Notes under the pieces: generated by a model
The model's input: the letters and a program-made list of their open reading frames with translations, nothing else
Told to the model about the DNA's origin: nothing
Databases searched by the model: none
From: Thraustochytrium sp. TN22
Taxonomy: Eukaryota; Sar; Bigyra; Thraustochytrida; Thraustochytriidae
Direction of reading: 5' to 3'
Length of the DNA stretch: 64,000 nt
Assembly (NCBI GenBank): GCA_013306675.1
Contig: JABLUY010000180.1
Coordinates: forward strand, 1 to 64,000
Position numbers and translations under genes: made by a program
Shown: piece by piece, positions 29,217 to 38,296 of the stretch
Layout of the letters: the number at the start of each line of letters is the position of its first letter
How positions within the stretch are numbered: position 1 is the stretch's first letter

Positions 29217-32046
29217 AGTTTCGTGCTGTAGCTACTAGCTAGAAAAGAAATAAGGAAAGCTTCGTATGCGCATCCGTCTCAAGATTCGGCGCAGTGCCTC
29301 GACCCATGCGGCGAATGGCATGCTTTGTTGCCGGCGGTCAAACTTGGTATCCCTCCTCCCCGGCGTGGTGCGGTGCGGGGCCAAATCGAATGTAGTGTCT
29401 CGCAAGCTCGTTTTGGTGAACAGAACATCATGCGCTGGTGGTTGATTTCGACCTTGGTTTTGGCTCGCGCTGTATTTTGTCAGCTTCGGCAATGCACGGA
29501 ATAAAGCGAGCCTGGTCAGCGAACCTCACGAATCACGAGCCACGGCGCCAGGAATGGGCGCCTGCTAAAACCGCGGTGGCGACTCGCGGCGACCCGCACG
29601 TGCCGTCAAAACGAAGAGAGCGCGCTTTGAAAAAACTTTCTCAGGCTGCAGGGACCAGAGCCCAAGGGCCCAGGGCCTGGCCCTGGCCCGCCGCCCGGCC
29701 CGTCACGCCGCCGACCAACGGCCCGCACCTGCTCCGTCACGGGCGCGCCATCGCTGGCGCAGCTAAGGCAGCTAGGGCCACTCACGGAGTCTCACGCAGC
29801 TCGCGCTGGAAGCGATGGTGTGGCCAAGCCGACAAGGGCCGCCTGGCGCCCGGGGACAAGATGGAGGGTCACGGCCAAAACGAACGCCGAGCTGCGCGCG
29901 CTCCTTCGGGGTTGCTTGCGTGCGTGCGAGCGTGCTGGTCCGGGCGTGCGGGGCCGGCCGGGCTGGCTGGCCGGGGGAGAGACGCGCGCCCCTCTCAAGT
30001 CCCATTGACAAATGTCCAGAGCGTCAAGCCACGCCTGCGTGATGCGGAAGGCCTCCAGCGTGGACCAGCGCAATGCATCACATAGCGTCGCATCGAACCG
30101 AATCGTGCCCGCGGGACCGGGGACGTGCCTGGCTGCACCTGAACGCTTCCCTCTGGGCGCCTGTCACTTTGAAAACTGAGGAAGCGCCTGCTTCCGCTCG
30201 CTAGCGTCCTGCCAAGGGCCGGCCAGGCAGCCAGCCAGGCAGCCGAGTCCTCTAGCCCTGCCGGCCAGCCAGCCGGCCAGCCGGCCCGCAAGCCAGCCGG
30301 CCGGCCAGCCAGTGGCCCGTCGGCCGACCTGCCAGCCCCCTGTCACAAGCTAGCTAGTAGGCAGCCGCCTACGACCACTCATCACCCGGTCCCCTACTCG
30401 CTGGCGCGCGCCGCCAGCGCGGCGAGTGCTGCTGCTCCGGCGGAGCACGACTCGTGACGGCCTTTCTGCGCCGCGGCTTCGAGTCGCCCTGGCAGTCGCT
30501 GGCGCCAGCCAGCCACTAACCTTGGTGAAGCGGAGCCCGGGCCAAGGGCACCGCCGCCGTGATCGCGGCAGCTCGCTCCCAAGCCTTGGCTCCGGGCGGC
30601 GAGCGGCCGGCGACAGGAAGGAAGCAGACATGGCCGACGGTTCCGGGGCAGCGCCGCAGCGAGGCTACAGCCTCGGAGGGACGCGCAGGCTGCTTCCCTC
30701 TGGACGAGAGCGCATGACCCCAGGATGGGCGAGAGTCATACTGCGGGCAGAGTGCAGTCAGTGGGGCCTCCTCTGCGGCACGGGCGATGGAGGTCCTCCA
30801 GGCTGCAGGGCGCGACTGATCAGACGGCACGCGACTCCAGGCAGCATGGCGCGCTGAGGCGGCGCGTGTCGAGGAAGGAGATGGATTTCTGCGAAGGGGC
30901 CTCCGTGTTGGCTCCGTGGCGCCGCCGCGTGTTGCGTCGCTGGCGCCGCGCCGCCGCGCAACTTCTGCTGCAGCCTGGCACGGGCATGCGCTTTTCCGGC
31001 TGGCGCGGCGATGCGTGCTTAGCTTACAGCGCTGCGCATCGCGATGTGTGGCGGCCCTGCGCAGCCTGCGCTCGCTCGCTCCCTAGCTGGGCTTCCTGTC
31101 TTGAGACGGCGGTGGACTTAGGGAAATCGTTAGCCAGCGACTAGGGTGCAGCGACGGCGCGTGACTCACGTCTGCCAAGATCGTCTGCGCCCACGCAACG
31201 CTGCGTCCCGTGCGCGTCGCGAGGTAGGTGCAGCAGTCTCCCGCCCACGCGGGCAAACCCAAATCAAGGGAGAGGATCGGTACGTATTCAACTGCCAAGC
31301 TCAGGCAGGGCTAGCAACCTCTCGACAACGCACAGGTTGCTCGCTCCTTTGCACGCTCGGCCCGCCATGCTGCGCTGCTTCCGCCCGAGGAGCTTCACCT
31401 TGAAAGCCGACGAGCCGACTTGTTGGCCGCAGGCCTGGCTGGCTGGCTGGAAGATTGCCAGCCTAGGCCCTGGGGCTGGCTGCTGGCCGGCTGGCTGGCG
31501 TCCGACGGATGGCCGCCGAGCTGAGCCGCGGCTTGAGCTCGGCGTGGCTGGCCGTGGCGATGGCGATGGCAGCAGCAGCGGGCGGCAGCGGCGGCCGGGC
31601 GGCGGCGGCGGCGGCTGTGAGAGAGGGCGCAGCTGCTCTGAAGCGCGCCCGCCCAAGCGAAGCTGCTTGCCTCCAGAGGTCCGGACGTGGTGAGGCAGTG
31701 CACGCCCTCCCACAGGGCCAGCCCAGCGCGCACGTAAAATCACGTGATGCAAGCGACGCGAAGCCAGCCAGTCACGGCGCGGAGCGAGCGTGAAGCAAAT
31801 CTGTGAGCGGGAGGGAGCTGACTGACTGACATTTGCCTGCAAAACAGGATCGTCGGGATTGCCGAGCGCCGCGCCGCGCAGGGCTGCGCAGCGCCGTTGA
31901 CGCCGCCACCGCCGCGCAGAGCTCGCAGACGCCCGGCCGTAGCTCGCCCGCTCGCCAGAGCGGACGAGCGCGACCGAGCGCGCCTGCGTGCCCCGGGACC
32001 TCGCGCCTGTCGCTCGTCTTTGTTGACAAGCTTCAGCTCTTTGACA
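29217..32046. other. Spacer between the two secreted-protein paralogues
   Basis: About 2.8 kb without a supported gene. Contains CCAG/CCGG tetranucleotide clusters (about 30205-30330 and 31433-31500) and short CTAG groups (29230, 30350). A TTG-initiated open frame runs into the second paralogue from 31897 but lacks an ATG before the signal peptide. Confidence 0.55.
30205..30330. repeat. CCAG/CCGG tetranucleotide cluster
   Basis: Irregular mixture of GCCAG, GCCGG and GGCAG units; the reverse-strand equivalent (CTGG units) lies near 31433-31500. Confidence 0.8.
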
Positions 32047-35000
32047 ATGCAGCTCCTCACCTCGGTCGCCGCCGTGCTGGCGGTCACGAGCGCCGTCGCG
32101 TCTGGGCAGTCTGCCGGTTGCACGGCTTCTAGCCAGACCTACACGCTCGAGAACCTCGCGTGCGACGTGCTCGGCGTGCCGTCGACCGCCTCGGCGCTCG
32201 GCCCGTACACCATGGATACCTGCTGCCCGAACCTCGTGGCCGGCGAGAGCGTCGAGGCTCGCCGCGCGCTGGGCCTGGAGGACTCGCGCATGCTGCAATC
32301 CACCTCGGACGAGACCTGCCGTGAGATCGAGATCTCCAACGCATACTGCGACCTGGAGGGCGATTCCGGCTGCACTGCGGAGACCAGCCTGCTGCGCCTG
32401 GCCCTTGCCTTCGAGTACACGGCCACGAGCTCGGATAACACGTGCTGCGCCTCTTGCACCTGCTGGGGCGACCCGCGCTGCTCCTCGTTCTCGAGCGTGC
32501 GCGCCAACTGGATCATCTGCGACGACCGGAACTCCCAGACCTGCCTGCATCAGAGGGTCAAGTGTGGCCAGCAGAAGGACCCCTGGGGCGAGAAGTGCGT
32601 CTTCGCGCGCACGGAGTACACCCCGGAGACCGGCAAGACCCCGTACTGGGTTAGCTGGGATGAGAGCGGCAGCCCCTGCCAGTCCCGTCAGCTCTGGGAG
32701 GGCCTCGCTTCGCCGTCGATGACCTTCTACGAGTCCCCGGACGGCACCCAGAGCGTTGAGCTTGTCATTGGCGAGCGCGGCATCATCACCTCGATGGAGT
32801 ACAGTATGAACGGTGAGACCTACAGCCTGGCCGCCGCGGACTGCCTCTCGGACACCTCTTCGGCCGCCTGGACCACCTCGGCGACCGGGCTTCCGTCGTC
32901 CTGGAGCGTCGAGGTGCAGACTTCGGAGCGCATCATGTGGAGCATCCAGGACACCGGCGCGACGACTTTCATGAGCGTCCTGTGCCAGGCCACCTCGGAC
33001 GACCGCACCCGCCTGGACGTTCAGCTTGACATCCCGGTCGCCACCGACTCGACCTCGACTGCCGACGAATCGAGCGGCTTCTGCTCGACTGGCGTCATTC
33101 CGGAGAGCGCCACGGGCACCGGCACCCTCAGCCTGGCACAGGACGACATTTGCCTGCGCAAGGAGGTTGGCGGCTGCGTGGAGGCCTGCAAGGCCCTCGT
33201 CGACGTCACCTGCGTCGAGTCCACGCTCGAGGCCATGATCACGAGCTGGTGCGCGAGCAACGACCTCTCTATGATCACTCCGGCCATCGGCTCGACCGAG
33301 GCCTGTGTGTCGCGCATCATGGGCGACGAGAACTGCACGGAGACCAGCTACCTGTGGGCCGACATTGTGTGCCAGATGGACAACTATGACTCCAGCACCG
33401 AGACCGTCGACTCGGACGGCTATGACAAGTGCCTGGCGGACATCGAGGAGTTTACTTGGTTCCAGTACGTGACCGACCGCCCGTCCTTTACCGTCGTGTC
33501 GTCCTCGTCCTCAACCCCGGATGAGTGCACGTCGGATGTGACTGAGTACAGCCAGAGCAAGTCAAGCGACTGCGAGGTTGGTGTGCAGGCCCAGTCCTTC
33601 AACCCGGACACGGAGCAGTGGGAGGACGAATTCTTCATCCCGGCGTCCAACCCACCGTGCGATGGCGCCCTTGCGATCTCGGGCTCGGACTTCCCCAACA
33701 TGGTGACTCGCCCCACGCGCTACGTGCAGTGCGAGAGCATCCAGTCCACGTGCGCCACCTCGAACAGCTGCCTGCCCACCAATGGCTTCACCATGTCCGT
33801 CACCTACGAGTCTGAAGAGTGCCCGACGCCCTCGCCGACGCCGGAGCCCACCACGCCGGAGCCCACCACGCCGGAGCCCACCCCCTCGCCGACCCCGAAC
33901 CCGACCGTTGAGCGCCCGGAGCCCTCGTGCTACGAGTGCACTTATGGCGACACCACCCCGGAGGTTTGTGTGAACGATAACTCGGATGAGTACCTGGAGA
34001 TGGGCTCGTGCGACACCTGCTGCGAGCCGGAGGAGGGTGCCACCTTCCCGCCGCTCACCGACGCTGGCTACTGCCGCTGGCAGCAGACGGAGCGCCCTTA
34101 CTGCGACATGAGCGACTCTGAGGAGGCGGAGATCTGCAGCAACCTGAACCGCTTCGAGCTCGAGGTCTACATCAACTACACGAACTCGCAGGAGCAGCCC
34201 ACTAGCTGCTGCCGCGACTGCGCCATCTACGGTGACCCGGAGATGACTCCGTTTACGGCCGTTGGCAACAACCTTGCCATCGACGCCTGGATCCTCTGCG
34301 ATGGTCGCCAGATTTCCAACGACGCGGCCTGCCCTATTCTCGAGAGCGTCTGCGAGTCCCAGGTCGACCACGAGGGCAGGACGTGCTACTACAACTCCAC
34401 GCGCGCAGAGCTTCTCGAGTACGACCAGAGCAACATCGGTGCGATCGGCTCCTCGTGCATTGCCAACCCGGACTCGGGCGAGGCCGTCATGGAGATCTAC
34501 ACTACCGAGGACGGCACCTTCAGCGTTGAGGCTGTCCTGGGCGAGCGCGCTGTCGTCACCGAGACGCGCATTACTGTCGATGGTACCCTCTACCAGCTCA
34601 CCGCGGCCGACTGCTTCGGCGATGCGGGCGCCGGCTGGAACACCGACCCGAGCGCCGTTTTCACGGACATCACCTACGACTCGGAGAATGTTCGCACAAG
34701 CTCGCGTGGCGCTGAGCGTACCTGGACCTTCATGTACGACGACAGCATTTACATGCAGATCACCTGCCTCCGCATGACTGCCATCGGCGACAGCGCTGTC
34801 GCTGGCATCACCGGCTACCGCATGAACATCGATCGCATCATCGACACGGACCAGGACCGCGCCGTTGCTGGTTCCGGCTACTGCCCGACCGGTGTGGTTG
34901 ACTTCCAGGACGCCACCCCCACGGACAATGAGGATGGTAGTGTCTTCGCCGAGTGCACTTGGCAGCGCTGGTCGGCAGGCCTCACCATGGCCAAGGCCCT

Positions 35001-35616
35001 CGTTGCTACGGCCACCACGACTGCTCAGGTTCAGAACGCTGCCCGTACCTGGTGCCAGACGGCCAACTACGGCTCGAGCGTGAACAACTGCATCAACTAC
35101 CTGCTTAAGGACAGCAACGTCCAGAAGATTGGCGAGCGCTGGATCACTGCCTACTGCACGGCGATTTCCGCCTCGCGCCCGGACAGCTTGGACATGAGCG
35201 GCTGGCTCAACAAGTGCGAGGGTGAGATCGAGGAGGAGACCTTCGGCATTGTCTCGTACGTCGAGACGTACGGCAACGGTGAGAAGGACACGGAGAACAC
35301 TTGCTCCAGCAATCCGTCCTACAGCCTCTCGACCGAGGACGATCTCTGCACGGAGGGCATCTACGTGGAGTACTACGACGAGGACGCTGATGAGTGGGTC
35401 GAGGTCTTCTTCGTGCCCAGCACTAACCTCCCGTGCGACGGCGTCATCACCATCTCGGGCAAGAACTACCCGGAGCTCTTCACCAACCTGATTCGCTTCC
35501 GCCAGTGCGACCAGCAGCCCAACAACGGCTGCTCGCTTGCCTCGTCCTGCTCCTCCGCGCAGGGCTACCAGATCCAGTACAAGTACACGCGCACCAATGC
35601 TGTGCAGTGCCCCTAA
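32047..35616 (+). CDS. Large secreted Cys-rich protein with two VWD-like halves, paralogue B
   Basis: 1189 residues from ATG 32047, which starts a signal peptide (MQLLTSVAAVLAVTSAVASG). It is collinear with paralogue A: the mature N-terminus [10 protein letters not shown] is identical, then [21 protein letters not shown] in half 1 and CAIYGDPEMTPFTA/WILCDGR in half 2, with the same Cys pattern and a final FFVPSTNLPCDG and [14 protein letters not shown]. The linker (about residues 590-628) is short (PTPEPTTPEPTPSPTPNP), unlike the ten-unit array in A. Same strand as A, 2.8 kb downstream, so the pair looks like a tandem gene duplication. No anchor seen; extracellular structural role inferred. 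Convergent with the MFSD5-like gene 200 bp away. Confidence 0.85.
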   Translation: MQLLTSVAAVLAVTSAVASGQSAGCTASSQTYTLENLACDVLGVPSTASALGPYTMDTCCPNLVAGESVEARRALGLEDSRMLQSTSDETCREIEISNAYCDLEGDSGCTAETSLLRLALAFEYTATSSDNTCCASCTCWGDPRCSSFSSVRANWIICDDRNSQTCLHQRVKCGQQKDPWGEKCVFARTEYTPETGKTPYWVSWDESGSPCQSRQLWEGLASPSMTFYESPDGTQSVELVIGERGIITSMEYSMNGETYSLAAADCLSDTSSAAWTTSATGLPSSWSVEVQTSERIMWSIQDTGATTFMSVLCQATSDDRTRLDVQLDIPVATDSTSTADESSGFCSTGVIPESATGTGTLSLAQDDICLRKEVGGCVEACKALVDVTCVESTLEAMITSWCASNDLSMITPAIGSTEACVSRIMGDENCTETSYLWADIVCQMDNYDSSTETVDSDGYDKCLADIEEFTWFQYVTDRPSFTVVSSSSSTPDECTSDVTEYSQSKSSDCEVGVQAQSFNPDTEQWEDEFFIPASNPPCDGALAISGSDFPNMVTRPTRYVQCESIQSTCATSNSCLPTNGFTMSVTYESEECPTPSPTPEPTTPEPTTPEPTPSPTPNPTVERPEPSCYECTYGDTTPEVCVNDNSDEYLEMGSCDTCCEPEEGATFPPLTDAGYCRWQQTERPYCDMSDSEEAEICSNLNRFELEVYINYTNSQEQPTSCCRDCAIYGDPEMTPFTAVGNNLAIDAWILCDGRQISNDAACPILESVCESQVDHEGRTCYYNSTRAELLEYDQSNIGAIGSSCIANPDSGEAVMEIYTTEDGTFSVEAVLGERAVVTETRITVDGTLYQLTAADCFGDAGAGWNTDPSAVFTDITYDSENVRTSSRGAERTWTFMYDDSIYMQITCLRMTAIGDSAVAGITGYRMNIDRIIDTDQDRAVAGSGYCPTGVVDFQDATPTDNEDGSVFAECTWQRWSAGLTMAKALVATATTTAQVQNAARTWCQTANYGSSVNNCINYLLKDSNVQKIGERWITAYCTAISASRPDSLDMSGWLNKCEGEIEEETFGIVSYVETYGNGEKDTENTCSSNPSYSLSTEDDLCTEGIYVEYYDEDADEWVEVFFVPSTNLPCDGVITISGKNYPELFTNLIRFRQCDQQPNNGCSLASSCSSAQGYQIQYKYTRTNAVQCP

Positions 35617-35818
35617 GCTGCACGCTCTCTTTTTCCTCCTAGGCCGTAACTTTTCCAGTCAATGACTATGCTTTCAAAAGGAAAAACCTTTCCAGTCTGG
35701 TCTCTGCGTGTTTTTTTCTGAAGTTGAGGGCGAGGTCCTGCTTGTCCACAACAAAAGCGCAGCAGTGTGGTTGAACACCCCGCTCCCAACACTTCACTTG
35801 TCATCAAAGGTTGCTTGT

Positions 35819-37224
35819 TCAGGACCTGCCGCCAGACCTTGGATCAATTCTTGTGCTGGAGAAACTGGTGCCTTGAGCAGCGAGCAGAACTGCGCATCCG
35901 CCTTGCACAGCCGCCAACACCTGAAAGACGACTTCGAGAGGGTACATGGACGCAAGTTGCACTCCAAGCCAGACTGCAAGGTTGAGTGGAATGCGCATCC
36001 AGGCAACGACGGAGCCCATCATGTGTGGCGGAATGGAGTGCGTACGCATGGTGGCCGCCCAGGGCTCAAAGGCACCGCAGCACATCTCGAAGATACAGAA
36101 GTACGCCAGCAAGAAGTGTTCGGGTCCGTGCGAGCACGCCGCGCCCAGCGCGCCACCCAGCACGCCGCTCGCGGACAGCGAGCTCGCGCTCCCCGCGAGA
36201 AGAACTGCCAGGCCTACCCGCAGCGGGCGCGCGGTTGGAGCCGTGACCTCATAGAGGGCGCCCCGAGCGCGAGCGCGATCATGAGCGTGGAGAAGATGAG
36301 CTCCGTTGGCGGCCGCAGTCCCTCTCTGCACTCGGCCAGCGCGAGAAAGGAAGGCACCCAGAGAACCACAAAGGTGTAGACTGAGCCTTCGAAGCAGGTC
36401 TGCACCATGGCCACGATGCACACGGCGCGGATGTCGAGGGCCTTGTCGCACTTTGGGCTGTGGTCGTCCGCCGGCGCCGTGCGACGACCCCGGTTCTCTG
36501 GCCACCGTGTCGCAATGTACGCTCCGGCGCCCGCAGTGAGGACCAGGGCGAGACGGAAGGGCGCAACCTCCCCGCCGAAGCCGCGCACAGCTCGCGCGAG
36601 GACGCCTGCCAGAACCGCGGCGATGCCATTGAGCACAGATGCGAGGGAGAACATGCGCGCAAGGGCAGCACGAGGCAGACCGCTGCGGTCGTGCTCGGAG
36701 GTGATCCAACTCTCAAAGGTGCAAAAGAGAAGTGATGTTGATACGCCCCCAAGCACGCGGCCCACCAAGAGAACATCCATGCGTGGAACGTGCTCGATCG
36801 CCTGGATGATGACCTCCAGCGCGCAGTACAACAGGGCGCCACGCTTGCGGCCGTACCGGTCAATCCAGGGCCCGACGACAGTGCCGGCGACGGCAGACGC
36901 TACGAAGCCAGTCACGAAGAGCGTGCCGACGTCGAGCCCGTACGAGGTGTACAGCGTATACATATTGGTCCCTTGCAGCCAATCAGCCAACCTGACAACG
37001 AAGTGTACGCCCAGGTACTCTACGTGCAGGGGCGATAGCTCCGCAGAGGCCTCTTTATCCCTTGCCAGCGGCGGCGCGGCAATTGACGCGGGCTTCGTTG
37101 GCGGCGTCCCCTTGATGTCTCCATGCGCCCTGCGCCCCGGCCGCTGGTTTGCACAGCGCGCCAAGGCCACGGCGCTCACTGTGCTGAGGGCTGCGAGCCA
37201 CTGCCATGCGCCGGTCTCGTCCAT
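35819..37224 (-). CDS. MFSD5: MFSD5-like major facilitator transporter with a reading-frame break
   Basis: Resembles MFSD5, the eukaryotic molybdate-anion transporter of the major facilitator superfamily. From ATG 37224 (MDETGAWQWLAAL, first membrane helix) the frame gives ADWLQGTNMYTLYTSYG, then DRYGRKRGALLY (loop 2-3 motif) and LLVGRVLGGVSTSLLFCTFESW, all close to human MFSD5. After IFSTLMIALALGA the homology jumps to another frame near 36255-36264, continuing LYEVTAPTARPL to helices such as HFLLAYFCIFEMCCGAFEPW and a stop at 35819. Read together, about 465 residues, near the human 450. No family residues are missing at the junction and no intron fits, so this is either a 1-2 base sequencing error in a GGGGCGCCC run or a real break. 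Confidence 0.82.
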
Positions 37225-38296
37225 GTCGCCGCCCGCCGCAGACGCGCTCGTGCACGCGCATGCGAGAGCTTTGCGGCGGCTGCTGCTTCTGCTGGTGCTG
37301 CCGGCTGTTTGGTGTCTGAGGAAGTGAGGCGTCTCACTGGCCCAACGACCGTCCCATGACCACGAAGGAGGGAGCACCACACACCGGTGCCACGCGTTCA
37401 AGTTGGCTGCGACAATACGACAAGTCTTGGGTAGGCGTAGCAAGGCAGCGCGATCTCAGCTCAGCTCTCCGCGCGGCCAGGCAAGCGTTCTCCTTGGCCA
37501 CTCGCAATCGTGTTCGGTCAAGGAAGTCTGGTGGAGAGGGCAAACGTTTTGCCTGCAGCGATGCGCGAGCGCACGTTTGACGTGAATCAATCACTGTCAG
37601 TGGCACATATAGGCCTAGCTTGACTCGACTTGGTGCCCCGCTTGCGCCTCGGCCAGCTCTTAGAGCAAGCTAGTTGGCTAGCTAGAGCCAGCTCGTCTCG
37701 CAAGTGCATCGGCGCATCGAGCTCTGCCAGTTGTCTCCCTTCTCTTCTCGCTGCGCCCTTTGCTGCGCATCTCGTCCCTGGCGGTGGTCATCGCATCACA
37801 TTGGGAAGGAGTCGCTTCGCGTCCCATCGAGTGCATCACCTTCTTTTGTCTGGTGGAGAGGGCAAACGTTTTGCCTGCAGCGATGCGCGAGCGCACGTTT
37901 GACGTGAATCAATCACTGTCAGTGGCACATATAGGCCTAGCTTGACTCGACTTGGTGCCCCGCTTGCGCCTCGACCAGCTCTTAGAGCAAGCTAGCTGGC
38001 TAGCTAGAGCCAGCTCGTTTCGCAAGTGCATCGGCGCATCGAGCTCTGCCAGTTGTCTCCCTTCTCTTCTCGCTGCGCCCTTTGCTGCGCATCTCGTCCC
38101 TGGCGGTGGTCATCGCATCACATTGGGAAGGAGTCGCTTCGCGTCCCATCGAGTGCATCACCTTCTTTTGATTGAAATTGAACTTTGCTGCCATGGTGGT
38201 TTGCTACCATGGTGGTGATACCGGGTACTCACTGGTACCACCATCCATCGCCCTATCATGATCAGCCGCGCCAGGAGAAAAAAAAAGTCTTGTTCA
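37225..38296. other. Spacer: MFSD5 promoter and CCR4 3' region
   Basis: About 1.07 kb, dominated by a 322-bp tandem duplication. The part next to the CCR4 stop (38190-38260) contains CCATGGTGG and GGTACCACC inverted segments that could fold in the 3' UTR. No gene seen. Confidence 0.65.
37526..38169. repeat. Nearly perfect 322-bp tandem duplication
   Basis: Copy 1 is 37526-37847, copy 2 is 37848-38169. Only about three substitutions are seen between copies (CTCGGCCAG/CTCGACCAG, AGCTAGTTGG/AGCTAGCTGG, CTCGTCTCG/CTCGTTTCG). Each copy contains ATATAGGCCTAG, a TTAGAGCAAGCTAG block and a TTGGGAAGGAGTCGC block. Recent duplication or assembly artefact. Confidence 0.96.

Noticed and set aside
31288-32550. 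420-codon minus-strand frame between and over the secreted paralogues
   Set aside because: Overlaps the signal peptide and first module of paralogue B on the opposite strand, and has no domain.
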